From contig NZ_FNCG01000001.1 of assembly GCF_900100945.1 (NCBI RefSeq), forward strand, positions 186,001-250,000: a stretch of DNA of 64,000 nucleotides. Direction: 5' to 3'. The stretch comes from Mucilaginibacter gossypii (GTDB taxonomy: Bacteria > Bacteroidota > Bacteroidia > Sphingobacteriales > Sphingobacteriaceae). Under the pieces are notes generated by a model. It was not told the DNA's origin. It saw nothing but the letters and a program-made list of their open reading frames with translations, and did not search any database. How positions within the stretch are numbered: the stretch's first letter is position 1; the number at the start of each line of letters is the position of its first letter. This document shows positions 1 through 8,041 of this stretch, in pieces. Made by a program: the position numbers and the translations under genes.

Positions 1-1357
1 ATGATGGTTTATCAGTTTTAAGGGCCAGGTTCATCTGGTCGTTATGCTGAATAAACACAATCCGTTCGCACAGAGCATATCCGCCCGATGAAAACAACGT
101 TACCTGCACAATACCCGTAGGGAACTTACTTTTAGGGATATTGGCCGAATAAACCGTGCTTTGTAGTACAGTTTGCGCTGCATAGTAAATAACACCGCCG
201 CTTTGCGCTACCAGGTAAAAACTTTTGTTTTGTTTGCGCTGAAAAAACAAATCGTTAGCCGATATTTTTACAGTGAGATTGGTTGGATCATTGTTGTAAA
301 CGGCAATATTTATTCCCATTGATTGTACGCGAGGCAAATTATAGGTAGCCTGTGATCCATCGGGGAAAGTAATGTTTGCTTTGTACGATCTTTCGATGTC
401 AGGAGTGATAGCGAAGATGCCCATTCCTAAATGAGCACTGCTGATCTGGGCAACCTCAGCGCCTTTATCATCAACAATGGTTCCTTTGATATCTACGCCC
501 AGTCCGCTTGAGGCTATAGCCTTAAAAGCAACTTTAGTGCGGATCCCGTTGGTTAGCTGCCCTCCTTCCGGAAAAAACTGCACATCATAGCCTTTAACGG
601 CTGTACGCATAGAAAAGCTGCTGCTGATAGTTTTACGGTCGCCAACGTCAATGGATGTAACCAGGATACCGCCGGTAATTACATCGGCCTGGCTTTCGGG
701 CAGGTCAACCTGCAATACGCCTTTATCGTCTGTAACGCCGTGGCCTTTGCTTACGGGGTCGCCGTTTTTCATCAGTTGCCAGTTTACTTTTTTGTTGGCA
801 TACGGACTGTTGTCCGGCCCTTTGTAAAGGATGGTGGCATCAACTTTAACGCCAGTTCTTTTGCTTGAACTTTTATAAGTGATGTTGGTGCGTACCTGGT
901 TATCTATGGCATTGCCAACACTAAAAGTATGGTCATAAAAATAATCCGGGTCAAAATTACGCATCCAGTTGGTGTAGCTTCGCAGGCGGTAAGCTCCCTG
1001 TTTATAAGTATCGCCGTTAAGCACAATGTTACCACTTGCAAAACCGTTTGTAACTGCAATGCGCTGACTCTCAACTACGGAATCGCGGTTGTTAATCAGG
1101 TCGACGTAAACTATACGGCTTAGTGCTGATGGCTGGCGCTTTTCAATGGTTACATAGGCTTTAAACCAAATGGTATCACCAACAGCATAATAAGGTTTAT
1201 CTGTATGCAGGTAAACTTTCTCGATAGGGTAGCTGCTGATAAACTTGCTTGTTTTTTCGATTATGGTTGTTAGGGGGATGCTATCCTGCTGGGCAAAAAC
1301 AGATGCGCCAAATGCGGTTAACAGGCATAATAGGAGTAAAAATCGACGTATGATCAT
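1..1357 (-). CDS. MG2-domain (alpha-2-macroglobulin-like) envelope protein, C-terminus off window
   Basis: About 452 codons are present; the gene runs off the left edge of the window. It starts with a clear signal peptide (basic MIIRR, a leucine-rich core, then an AxA-type site ending VFAQ). Soon after comes KVYLHTDKPYYAVGDTIWFK, the signature of the MG2/macroglobulin-like fold, followed by further beta-sandwich-like segments (for example VDATILYKGPDNSPYANKKV). Bacteroidota carry many secreted proteins of this kind, about 800-900 residues long, often with a carboxypeptidase-like or TonB-plug domain in the missing C-terminal part; whether that holds here cannot be seen. Their role is not well defined (envelope, possibly linked to outer-membrane transport). 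The gene was found by reading the minus strand without a stop from 1357 to the edge. Confidence 0.8.
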   Translation of the reverse strand, partial: MIIRRFLLLLCLLTAFGASVFAQQDSIPLTTIIEKTSKFISSYPIEKVYLHTDKPYYAVGDTIWFKAYVTIEKRQPSALSRIVYVDLINNRDSVVESQRIAVTNGFASGNIVLNGDTYKQGAYRLRSYTNWMRNFDPDYFYDHTFSVGNAIDNQVRTNITYKSSSKRTGVKVDATILYKGPDNSPYANKKVNWQLMKNGDPVSKGHGVTDDKGVLQVDLPESQADVITGGILVTSIDVGDRKTISSSFSMRTAVKGYDVQFFPEGGQLTNGIRTKVAFKAIASSGLGVDIKGTIVDDKGAEVAQISSAHLGMGIFAITPDIERSYKANITFPDGSQATYNLPRVQSMGINIAVYNNDPTNLTVKISANDLFFQRKQNKSFYLVAQSGGVIYYAAQTVLQSTVYSANIPKSKFPTGIVQVTLFSSGGYALCERIVFIQHNDQMNLALKTDKPS

Positions 1358-1515
1358 CAATATAAGTTAAAGAAGTAACAGGGGCTAATATAAACATTTA
1401 GCCGTATTGCATTTTTAGCGGCTGTTTATTTAACACTTTTTTACAAATGCTTTTTTTAGCCGCTTGCGAAAGTTAAACGCTAAAAGCTATACACTTGTAA
1501 AAAATAGCACAATTG

Positions 1516-2478
1516 TTACTTGGCTGCAGTTTTGGCCTTGCCCTCAACATGTACCGAGACGATGCTTGAGTGGATGATGCCCAGGGTAGTACCAGGCTTT
1601 ACATTAAGGTAAAATTTAAAGTAGCTGTCCACAACCGCTTTTGAGGTATGGATATAATCAGCCTCTCTTTCCTGGTCGCCGTTAAATCCAACAAGCGGGG
1701 CGCCGTAGTACAACTTGCCCTTATCATCAACATACATGGTGAAGGAAAAATAGAAATCCTTATAGGCATTTTTGATCACAATGTCGTAAGTAGGGTCGAG
1801 GTAGTCATCAGAGTTGTCGAAATTATTAAGTATGTCCGGTTTGGTAGTGCGGCGGGACACTGTTACCAGCGGGCTTTTGCTGGTTATAATAGCCGGCTGT
1901 CTGGCTGCAAAAGCCTTGGTATAATCTGCGGTTGCTTTAGCGGCAAGCGAACGGATGAATACAGTATCGGCATGGCTTGGCCTTCTTAATGTAGTGGTAT
2001 CGGTGTGCAAAACGTTTTTTACATAATTATCGGCAAAAAAGCGCATGAACACCTTGGTGCCTTTAACATCAAGTGAATCCCCTTTCTGGATCAGGATCTC
2101 CATGGTTATGCTGTCCTTATTGATCTGCCTTATCTTTAACCATGAACGCGCTGCGTTGAAGATTGAATCATAGCCACGTGTTAGCGGGAAATTAATAAAA
2201 GCATTTTTTGTTGGACTGAAAATGCTTATCGAATCTTCTGAAACAAATTTTAGCTTCCATTGTGGCTCCAATTGATAACCGTATTCGTTAAACGAAAGAC
2301 CGTTTTTTTGACGCCTGGATACTTCGGAATAATTGATGCCATTGTAAGGTTTAAAGGAGATCAGCTCTCTTTTCTTTTTACCTGAAGGACCGCTGCCGCA
2401 ACCTGAAATAAAGGCAGATATGATGAAGAGCAGCCCAAATGCTGCCGTTTTTAACATTTTGAAATTGATAAGTAGCAT
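1516..2478 (-). CDS. tandem-paralogue lipoprotein, copy 1 (unknown function)
   Basis: A 320-residue protein with a lipoprotein signal: a hydrophobic stretch followed by SAFISGCGSG, so Cys would be lipidated and the protein anchored in the envelope. The family is not recognised. It shares its core with the next two genes: LISFKPxxGISY near the start of the mature protein, then NGLSFN, GYQLEPQWK, FINFPLTRGYDS and a C-terminal KPGTTLGIIHSSIVSVHV segment. This copy is the most divergent of the three. All three genes point the same way with short gaps, which suggests tandem duplication. A second ATG seven codons in (MLKTAAFG) is an alternative start. No catalytic motif is obvious; an assembly, binding or sensing role in the envelope is only a guess. 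Confidence 0.8.
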   Translation of the reverse strand: MLLINFKMLKTAAFGLLFIISAFISGCGSGPSGKKKRELISFKPYNGINYSEVSRRQKNGLSFNEYGYQLEPQWKLKFVSEDSISIFSPTKNAFINFPLTRGYDSIFNAARSWLKIRQINKDSITMEILIQKGDSLDVKGTKVFMRFFADNYVKNVLHTDTTTLRRPSHADTVFIRSLAAKATADYTKAFAARQPAIITSKSPLVTVSRRTTKPDILNNFDNSDDYLDPTYDIVIKNAYKDFYFSFTMYVDDKGKLYYGAPLVGFNGDQEREADYIHTSKAVVDSYFKFYLNVKPGTTLGIIHSSIVSVHVEGKAKTAAK

Positions 2479-2532
2479 TGCTGCTAAAGATATAGATAAT
2501 TTGATAAATGGTTAAAAAATGGACCGATATCA

Positions 2533-3471
2533 TTACAAGCTACTTTTGCCGGTAACGTTTACTGCAATCTCGCTGGTATGCACAATGCCAAGCGTACTGC
2601 CCGGCTTTACATCAAGATAAAACTTGAGGTAAGTCTCCATTACGGCTTTTGAAAGATGGGTATTGCTTACCCTTTGAGTTTCTTCGAAAAATACCCGTAG
2701 GGGTTTACCATAATGCATCCGCCCCACGGGGTCAACAAAAATTGAGAACGAATAGTAAAAGTTTGCATAGGCTTTATCAATGGTAATGTCAAACTCGGGT
2801 CGCATATAGTCGGATGGATTAAAATTGTTGAGCATGGTTGGCTCGGTATGGAGTTTTTTTATTTTTATCCGGTTGCTGCTGCTGCTAAGCTCGACCGGTT
2901 GCCGCGCTGCAAAGGCTTTTTCAATGTTTTTGTTGGCAACGTCGGCTAATCGCTTTATATATATCGAGTCTTTGCGGTTTGGGCTTTTACATTTACTCAA
3001 ATCACCGTGAAGTGTGTTTTTAATATAATTATCGGCATAAAAAACCATATAAACCTTTGCGCCACGGGTATCAACCGAATCGCCGCGGGCTTTAAGCATT
3101 TCGATGATCATGCTATCCTTAGTCATGGTTTTAACTTTTAACCAGGTGCGGGCGGTATTAAAAACAGAATCATATCCGCGGGTAAGCGGAAAATTGATGA
3201 ATTGTTTTTTAGCCGGGCTATAAATCTTTGTTGAGTCATCGGAAACGAATTGCATTTTCCATTGCGGCTCTAATTGATAACCGGAGTTATTAAATGACAG
3301 CCCATTATCTGATCTGCGCGCTATCTCTGTATAGCTGATACCCAATACAGGTTTAAAGGAAATCAGGTCTTTTTCGCCATTGTGTTTAACAATGTTACGT
3401 TGTTTGCAGCCCATGCAAAGCAAAGCCAAAACGATGCAGGTTAATTTTGCTATAGGTTTGTTAGTTATCAT
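2533..3471 (-). CDS. tandem-paralogue lipoprotein, copy 2 (unknown function)
   Basis: A 312-residue lipoprotein with signal peptide and lipobox (LALLCMGCKQ). Its body aligns almost continuously with the gene to its right: EKDLISFKPVxGISYTEIAR, IYSPxKKQFINFPLTRGYDS, TARTWLKVKTMTKDSMIIE, DTRGAKVYMVFYAD and LHGDLSKCKSP are shared apart from single changes. The family is unknown. The C-terminus keeps the KPGSTLGIVHTSEIAV block found in all copies. Not only the coding part but also the sequence just before the start is alike in copies 2 and 3 (ACCTATATG overlapping the start), so the duplication that made them included the leader. This is probably a recent duplicate pair. Confidence 0.82.
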   Translation of the reverse strand: MITNKPIAKLTCIVLALLCMGCKQRNIVKHNGEKDLISFKPVLGISYTEIARRSDNGLSFNNSGYQLEPQWKMQFVSDDSTKIYSPAKKQFINFPLTRGYDSVFNTARTWLKVKTMTKDSMIIEMLKARGDSVDTRGAKVYMVFYADNYIKNTLHGDLSKCKSPNRKDSIYIKRLADVANKNIEKAFAARQPVELSSSSNRIKIKKLHTEPTMLNNFNPSDYMRPEFDITIDKAYANFYYSFSIFVDPVGRMHYGKPLRVFFEETQRVSNTHLSKAVMETYLKFYLDVKPGSTLGIVHTSEIAVNVTGKSSL

Positions 3472-3544
3472 ATAGGTATTTGTTAAATATATGACGTATT
3501 ATGAACGCTAAAATGAGGAGGTTACATAACCCCGTGACTTAAAT

Positions 3545-4486
3545 CTACACGCCCCGGTTTCCTGTAACATGAACGGCTATCTCGCTGGTATGCACTATAC
3601 CAAGTGTTTTACCGGGAATAAAGTTCAGGTAGTATTTAAGGTAACTGTTCATTACCGCTGTAGAGAGGTGAATATAATTTTCCTCGTAGCTTTTTTCTGT
3701 AAATACCGTAAGGGGTTTTCCATAATGTATTTGCCCTGCCGGATCAATAAACATGGAGAATGAATAGTAAAAATTGCTGTAGGCTTTATCGATGGTAATA
3801 TCAAACTCGGGGTTCATATAATCATAAGAAGTATCGAAGTTGTTAAGCATGGTTGGCTCTGTATGGCGTTTACTAAAAGTAACATGCGGGCTTTTGCTTT
3901 CGAGTTCAACAGGTTGTCTTGCGGCAAATGCTTTGGTAAAATCTTTATTGGCTGCATTGGTTAATGATTGTATGTAAACAGAGTCTTTTTTACTCGGGCT
4001 TTTGCATTTGCTTAAATCGCCATGAAGTACATTGTTTATATACTTATCCGCATAAAAAACCATGTAAACTTTAGCGCCGCGAGTGTCAACCGAATCTGCA
4101 TAGGCCTTTAGCAATTCAATGATCATGCTGTCTTTTGTCATGGTTTTAACTTTGAGCCAGGTGCGGGCCGTATTAAAAATAGAGTCATAACCACGGGTAA
4201 GGGGAAAATTGATGAACTGTTTTTTTGTTGGGCTATAGATGCTGGTCGAATCATTTGAAACAAATCGCATTTTCCATTCCGGTTCTAACTGGTAACCAAA
4301 ATGGTTAAATGATAGCCCGTTTTGTGAACGCCGCGCAATTTCGGTATAGCTGATGCCAAAGACAGGTTTAAATGAGATCAGATCTTTTTCGCCGTCATGT
4401 TTAACAATGTTGCGGTGTTTACAGCCAAGGCAAAACAAAGTCAATACAATGCAGGTTAAATTTGTAAAAGGTTTAGCAATTAGCAT
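3545..4486 (-). CDS. tandem-paralogue lipoprotein, copy 3 (unknown function)
   Basis: About 313 residues. The reading frame is open from 4531, but the start at 4486 is chosen because the resulting N-terminus MLIAKPFTNLTCIVLTLFCL followed by GCKHRN aligns residue by residue with the signal peptide and lipobox of copy 2. It carries the same conserved blocks as copies 1 and 2, including the Lys-Cys-Lys-Ser-Pro segment after LHGDLS, which copy 1 lacks. The family is not recognised. It is first in the row of three and its promoter presumably lies in the divergent gap shared with the CYTH gene (4487-4582), which is very AT-rich. Function unknown; an envelope location is predicted from the lipobox. 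Confidence 0.8.
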   Translation of the reverse strand: MLIAKPFTNLTCIVLTLFCLGCKHRNIVKHDGEKDLISFKPVFGISYTEIARRSQNGLSFNHFGYQLEPEWKMRFVSNDSTSIYSPTKKQFINFPLTRGYDSIFNTARTWLKVKTMTKDSMIIELLKAYADSVDTRGAKVYMVFYADKYINNVLHGDLSKCKSPSKKDSVYIQSLTNAANKDFTKAFAARQPVELESKSPHVTFSKRHTEPTMLNNFDTSYDYMNPEFDITIDKAYSNFYYSFSMFIDPAGQIHYGKPLTVFTEKSYEENYIHLSTAVMNSYLKYYLNFIPGKTLGIVHTSEIAVHVTGNRGV

Positions 4487-4582
4487 ATAGGTTCGATATA
4501 TTATAAATATATGATATTTACCAACTCCCAAATGTTAAATAATGCTAAAATTGCAGATTGTAAGTAAATCTGATATAAGCTG

Positions 4583-5050
4583 ATGGCAATTGAAATAGAA
4601 CGTAAATTTTTGGTAGATCAGGAGAAATGGCAGCTGGTAACAAAGCCTGAGGCAATGCATTTCAGGCAGGGGTACATTTTTAGTGATGAAAAGAAAACAA
4701 TTAGGGTGCGGGTTACTGATACAGAAGCATATATCACTATAAAAGGGAGTACAGCAGGTTTTAGCCGGAGCGAGTTTGAATACACTATTCCCGCAACCGA
4801 TGGCGTTCAGTTGCTTGATAATTTTGCCACTTCCGAGTTGGAAAAATACCGCTACCGCATTACTTATGCCGGTAAACTTTGGGAAGTTGACGAATTTTTA
4901 GGCGATAACCAGGGCTTACTGATGGCCGAAATTGAACTTGGCAGCGAGGATGAAGAGTTTGAACTGCCGCCATGGGTAACAACTGAGGTAACCGGCGATG
5001 ATCGGTATTATAATGCCAGGTTGAGCATTTATCCTTTTAAAAACTGGTAG
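4583..5050 (+). CDS. CYTH-domain protein (triphosphate tunnel metalloenzyme)
   Basis: A 155-residue single-domain protein. It begins MAIEIERKFLV, the ExExK metal/phosphate-binding signature of CYTH proteins, and continues with the alternating charged strands that line the tunnel (TIRVRVTD, AYITIKG, RSEFEYTIP, KYRYRITYAG, WEVDEFLGDNQGLLMAEIELG). The length fits the small bacterial members related to Clostridium thermocellum and Nitrosomonas enzymes, which hydrolyse inorganic tripolyphosphate, and the class IV adenylate cyclase group. Tripolyphosphatase activity is the likelier reading, but sequence alone does not separate the two. It is transcribed divergently from the lipoprotein cluster, and its 3' end converges on the DUF3892 gene with a 7-bp gap. 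Confidence 0.9.
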   Translation: MAIEIERKFLVDQEKWQLVTKPEAMHFRQGYIFSDEKKTIRVRVTDTEAYITIKGSTAGFSRSEFEYTIPATDGVQLLDNFATSELEKYRYRITYAGKLWEVDEFLGDNQGLLMAEIELGSEDEEFELPPWVTTEVTGDDRYYNARLSIYPFKNW

Positions 5051-5057
5051 CAACTTT

Positions 5058-5351
5058 TCAGGCGCATTCCGGTAAGCCGAGCAGATAGTCGGGTTTCGAT
5101 TCGTCGTAAACGGTCTTAACATACTTGTTGCCCTTGGGACAAAGAGCAGGGATCAAGCTGGTTTTATTGCCTTTGTCATCAATAATGTAAGCCTCACCAT
5201 CCTCATGTTTTATCCAGTCATAAAGTTTCGACCTTTCGGTGAGGCCTTTTACATTGATCCGCTCGTTGATCCATTCAAGTGAGTCGATGGCCACATACGG
5301 GTTATCGTGCGGTGCGCTGTCGGTTTTTATAGATACTATACGTACTGCCAT
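5058..5351 (-). CDS. DUF3892-like small protein
   Basis: A 97-residue protein that resembles DUF3892: an N-terminal strand (MAVRIVSIKTD), a segment ending IDSLEWINE, and a central YDWIKHEDGEAYIIDDKGNK followed by a pattern near KYVKTVYDESKPDYLLGLPEC. Function is unknown in the family. The open frame reaches 5426; two internal ATGs, at 5366 (MQFNTM) and 5351 (MAVRIV), fit the domain start better, and 5351 is preferred because the family starts right at the first strand. It is convergent with the CYTH gene. No signal peptide is visible, so it is probably cytoplasmic. Confidence 0.72.
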   Translation of the reverse strand: MAVRIVSIKTDSAPHDNPYVAIDSLEWINERINVKGLTERSKLYDWIKHEDGEAYIIDDKGNKTSLIPALCPKGNKYVKTVYDESKPDYLLGLPECA

Positions 5352-5616
5352 TGTATTAAATTGCATTAAACATTCAGGTGGATAAAAATATGGTAAAAAG
5401 CAATACCCCGAAATAGGTATAATCACCCAATTTTCACTACGTAAAATTACCTATGGTATAGGCGCTGCCGCTTGCTAACCATATCGCTTATTTGGCGAAT
5501 AATGAAATGATTTGAGGATAGGGGTGTATTGCATATGCTTGTAAATAAGTATGTTGTAAGTAAAGTAGCACCCTGTAGGTGCGTGTTGCGTCTTTTTAAG
5601 AAAATTAAAATAAATA

Positions 5617-5647
5617 TTGCGTAACCAAATGGTTTCATTTATATTTG
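5617..5647 (+). promoter_or_regulatory. Bacteroidota-type promoter of the ArsR/SRPBCC operon
   Basis: A TTG (5617-5619) and TATATTTG (5640-5647, a perfect TAnnTTTG -7 element) are separated by 20 bases. This matches the -33/-7 arrangement of the primary sigma factor in Bacteroidota. Transcription would begin near 5653, about 30 bases before the ArsR start codon. Two operator-like palindromes flank and overlap the -7 element. Confidence 0.65.
5621..5638 (+). promoter_or_regulatory. candidate ArsR operator, copy 1
   Basis: GTAACCAAATGGTTTCAT, with the dyad AACC-N4-GGTT. It lies between the -33 and -7 elements and is repeated 26 bases further on. Placement inside the promoter suggests autorepression by the ArsR-family protein encoded directly downstream (inference). 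Confidence 0.6.
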
Positions 5648-5664
5648 TAACCGAACGGTTTCAT
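5647..5664 (+). promoter_or_regulatory. candidate ArsR operator, copy 2
   Basis: GTAACCGAACGGTTTCAT, identical to copy 1 except at two central positions and with the same AACC-N4-GGTT dyad. It starts at the last base of the -7 element and covers the predicted transcription start. The two copies are 26 bp apart, close to two and a half helical turns. Confidence 0.6.
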
Positions 5665-5681
5665 GTTTCCGTTCTGTTACT

Positions 5682-6020
5682 ATGCGAAGAGATGTTTTCC
5701 AGGCCATCGCCGACCCAACCCGCCGTGAGATCATTAACCTGCTGGCCAGCCGGCAAATGAACCTTAATGCCGTGGCCGATAATTTTGATATCAGCCGGCC
5801 GGCCGTATCCAAACACATAAAAATATTAACCGAATGCGGTTTGCTCATTATTAAGCAACAGGGGAGGGAACGCTATTGCCATGCCGATTTGAAACAGTTA
5901 AAGCAAGTTACAGACTGGGCAGAGCAATACCGCCGGTTTTGGACGCAGAAGCTGGATGCCCTCGACGCTTTTTTAACCGACGAACAAAATACAGATAACC
6001 ATAAAAACAGCAAACTATGA
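5682..6020 (+). CDS. ArsR/SmtB-family transcriptional repressor (SRPBCC-linked type)
   Basis: A 112-residue winged-helix regulator. MRRDVFQAIADPTRREIINL is the typical start of the ArsR branch that accompanies SRPBCC proteins; the recognition helix is in ISRPAVSKHIKILTECGLL and the wing in KQQGRERYCHA. No cysteine metal site of the CxC type is present, so metal sensing is unlikely. It overlaps the next gene by 4 bases (ATGA), so the two are translationally coupled. It probably represses its own operon through the paired palindromes in the promoter. The ligand is unknown. Confidence 0.92.
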   Translation: MRRDVFQAIADPTRREIINLLASRQMNLNAVADNFDISRPAVSKHIKILTECGLLIIKQQGRERYCHADLKQLKQVTDWAEQYRRFWTQKLDALDAFLTDEQNTDNHKNSKL

Positions 6021-6442
6021 GCACACAACCATTTGTAATTGAACGTGTTTATTCGGCGCCCATTCAAAAGGTATGGGAAGCCATTACCGTTAAAGAAAAA
6101 ATGAAAGAATGGTATTTTGACCTTGCCGAATTTAAACCCGAGGTAGGATTTGAATTTGAATTTACGGCGGGAGATAAGGATAATTTTCAATACCGTCACC
6201 TGTGCCGGGTAACTAAAGTTGTTGAGGGCAAAACCATTGCTTATACCTGGCGATATGATGGCTATGAAGGCGACTCGGAAGTTACGTGGGAACTTTTTCC
6301 TGAAGGGAATGGCACCAAATTAATCCTCACCCATAGCGGTCTGGAAACTTTCCCGCCGTTGGATTCCTTCAAAAAAGAAAATTTTGTTGCCGGCTGGACA
6401 CATATTACAGGTATTTCGCTTAAAGAGTATCTGGAAAAGTAA
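6017..6442 (+). CDS. SRPBCC / AHSA1-like (START-fold) protein
   Basis: A 141-residue protein of the Aha1/SRPBCC ligand-binding fold. It opens with the usual FVIERVYSAPIQKVWEAIT and ends FVAGWTHITGISLKEYLEK, which forms the long C-terminal helix. The middle has the strands around GFEFEFTAGDKDN and TIAYTWRYDGYEGDSEVTWE. Such proteins bind small hydrophobic ligands; the substrate is not known. It is the second gene of the operon with the ArsR regulator (4-base overlap), a very common bacterial pair. A strong hairpin follows directly. Confidence 0.9.
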   Translation: MSTQPFVIERVYSAPIQKVWEAITVKEKMKEWYFDLAEFKPEVGFEFEFTAGDKDNFQYRHLCRVTKVVEGKTIAYTWRYDGYEGDSEVTWELFPEGNGTKLILTHSGLETFPPLDSFKKENFVAGWTHITGISLKEYLEK

Positions 6443-6451
6443 AAAACAACA

Positions 6452-6473
6452 AAGCCGGGCGTTTGCCCGGCTT
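6452..6473. terminator. hairpin after the ArsR/SRPBCC operon
   Basis: AAGCCGGGC - GTTT - GCCCGGCTT: a perfect 9-bp GC-rich stem with a 4-base loop, 9 bases after the stop codon. It is not followed by a clean T tract on either strand, so it may act as a weak or bidirectional terminator between converging genes. Confidence 0.7.
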
Positions 6474-6525
6474 CATAATTAAAACAATATGATAAGGAGA
6501 TATCTACTTTGTAAGTTAAAAATAA

Positions 6526-6558
6526 CTAACCTCTAATCTCAAACCTCCAATCTCTAAC
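6526..6558. repeat. low-complexity CTAACCTCTAATCTC-type repeat
   Basis: CTAACCTCTAATCTC, AAACCTCC and AATCTCTAAC run together as a chain of related words that ends one base before the gltD stop codon. The same words form a long inverted repeat at 40088-40209. It has no coding potential. Confidence 0.6.
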
Positions 6559-6559
6559 A

Positions 6560-8038
6560 TTAAAACACCTGGTCGAACTGGTTAACAGCGTCTTTACTTT
6601 CCAGCAGAGAGTGGCCCATTAAAAACTCGTCAACCTTGCGGGCAGCTTCGCGGCCTTCAGATATAGCCCAAACTACTAGTGATTGTCCGCGGCGCATATC
6701 GCCTGCTGTAAACACTTTGCTTACGTTGGTACGGTAGACACCCTCTTTCGCTTTAACGTTTTTACGGTCGTCAATTTCAACGCCAAGCTGGCTGATGAAA
6801 GTATCATGCTGTGGATGTAAGAAACCCATAGCCAGGAATACACGCTGACAAGGGATTTCACGCTCCGAACCTTCAACTATATGGAATTTTATCGGACGAC
6901 CCATAAAATCCTGTTCCCATTCAACATCAACTACTCTCAGGGCACGCAGGTTACCTTCTTCATCGCCTAAAAACTCTAAAGTATTAACACCCCAGAAACG
7001 GTCGGCACCTTCCTCGTGTGAGCTGGTAGTTTTCAGTACCATTGGATAAGTAGGCCATGGCATATGCTGTGTACGCTGAGCCGGCGGCTGGAACATCACC
7101 TCAAATTGTTTGATCGATGCAGCACCCTGACGGTTTGAAGTACCCACGCAGTCCGACCCGGTATCACCACCGCCAATTACCACCACGTCTTTACCTGTAG
7201 CTATAATATCTTCGGCAGTAACCTCAATATTGCTAACACGTTTGTTTTGCTGTTTCAGGAAATCCATTGCAAAATGGATGCCTTTTAACTCACGGCCCGG
7301 AATGTTAAGGTTACGCGGAATAGTTGAACCGCCTGCTAAAATCACGGCATCGTTGTTACGTACCAGTTCATCAGCGACTACGTTTACACCAACCTCGCTG
7401 TTGTATTTAAATACAACGCCATCTTTTTCCATTACTTCAACGCGGCGCTCAACAACCCATTTTTCCAGTTTAAAATCGGGGATGCCATAGCGTAATAAAC
7501 CACCTGCACGGTCATCACGTTCGTAAACGGTAACGGTGTGGCCAACTTTCACCAGTTGGGCTGCTGCAGCAAGACCCGCAGGGCCCGAACCTACAACGGC
7601 TACCTTTTTGCCCGTTTTAACAAGCGGTGCAGTTGGTTTTACAAGGTTTTTCTCATAAGCGATCTCGATGATGTGGCGCTCAATTTCCTCAATAGCAACA
7701 GGCGGCTTGTTGATGCCTAACACGCATGCAGATTCGCATGGGGCAGGGCAAATGCGGCCCGTAAACTCAGGGAAGTTATTAGTTGATGATAATATATGGT
7801 AAGCTTCTTCCCAGTTTTTACGATACACGGCGTCGTTAAACTCAGGAATGATATTACCAAGGGGGCATCCCGAATGGCAGAAAGGGATACCGCAATTCAT
7901 ACACCTGGCCGATTGCTGGTTAAGCTTCTCTTCAGTATATAAATTCACAAATTCGTTATAGTTCTTAACGCGTTCAGCAGCCGGAACTTTTGATGGAAGT
8001 TCGCGATTAAACTCCTGAAATCCTGTAGGTTTTCCCAT
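6560..8038 (-). CDS. gltD: glutamate synthase (NADPH) small subunit
   Basis: A 492-residue protein. It passes electrons from NADPH through FAD and iron-sulphur clusters to the large subunit, which makes glutamate from glutamine and 2-oxoglutarate. Visible motifs: an N-terminal cysteine-rich domain ([17 protein letters not shown] and CPAPCESAC) for two 4Fe-4S clusters, the FAD Rossmann motif [15 protein letters not shown] near residue 148, the pyridine-nucleotide motif [13 protein letters not shown], and a C-terminal FAD-contact segment [18 protein letters not shown]. Length is normal. It lies 3 bp behind gltB and is translated from the same mRNA. Confidence 0.97.
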   Translation of the reverse strand: MGKPTGFQEFNRELPSKVPAAERVKNYNEFVNLYTEEKLNQQSARCMNCGIPFCHSGCPLGNIIPEFNDAVYRKNWEEAYHILSSTNNFPEFTGRICPAPCESACVLGINKPPVAIEEIERHIIEIAYEKNLVKPTAPLVKTGKKVAVVGSGPAGLAAAAQLVKVGHTVTVYERDDRAGGLLRYGIPDFKLEKWVVERRVEVMEKDGVVFKYNSEVGVNVVADELVRNNDAVILAGGSTIPRNLNIPGRELKGIHFAMDFLKQQNKRVSNIEVTAEDIIATGKDVVVIGGGDTGSDCVGTSNRQGAASIKQFEVMFQPPAQRTQHMPWPTYPMVLKTTSSHEEGADRFWGVNTLEFLGDEEGNLRALRVVDVEWEQDFMGRPIKFHIVEGSEREIPCQRVFLAMGFLHPQHDTFISQLGVEIDDRKNVKAKEGVYRTNVSKVFTAGDMRRGQSLVVWAISEGREAARKVDEFLMGHSLLESKDAVNQFDQVF

Positions 8039-8041
8039 TTC

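Noticed and set aside
5447..5638. Minus-strand 63-codon frame upstream of the ArsR operon
   Set aside because: It overlaps the ArsR promoter and an operator and has no conserved features.
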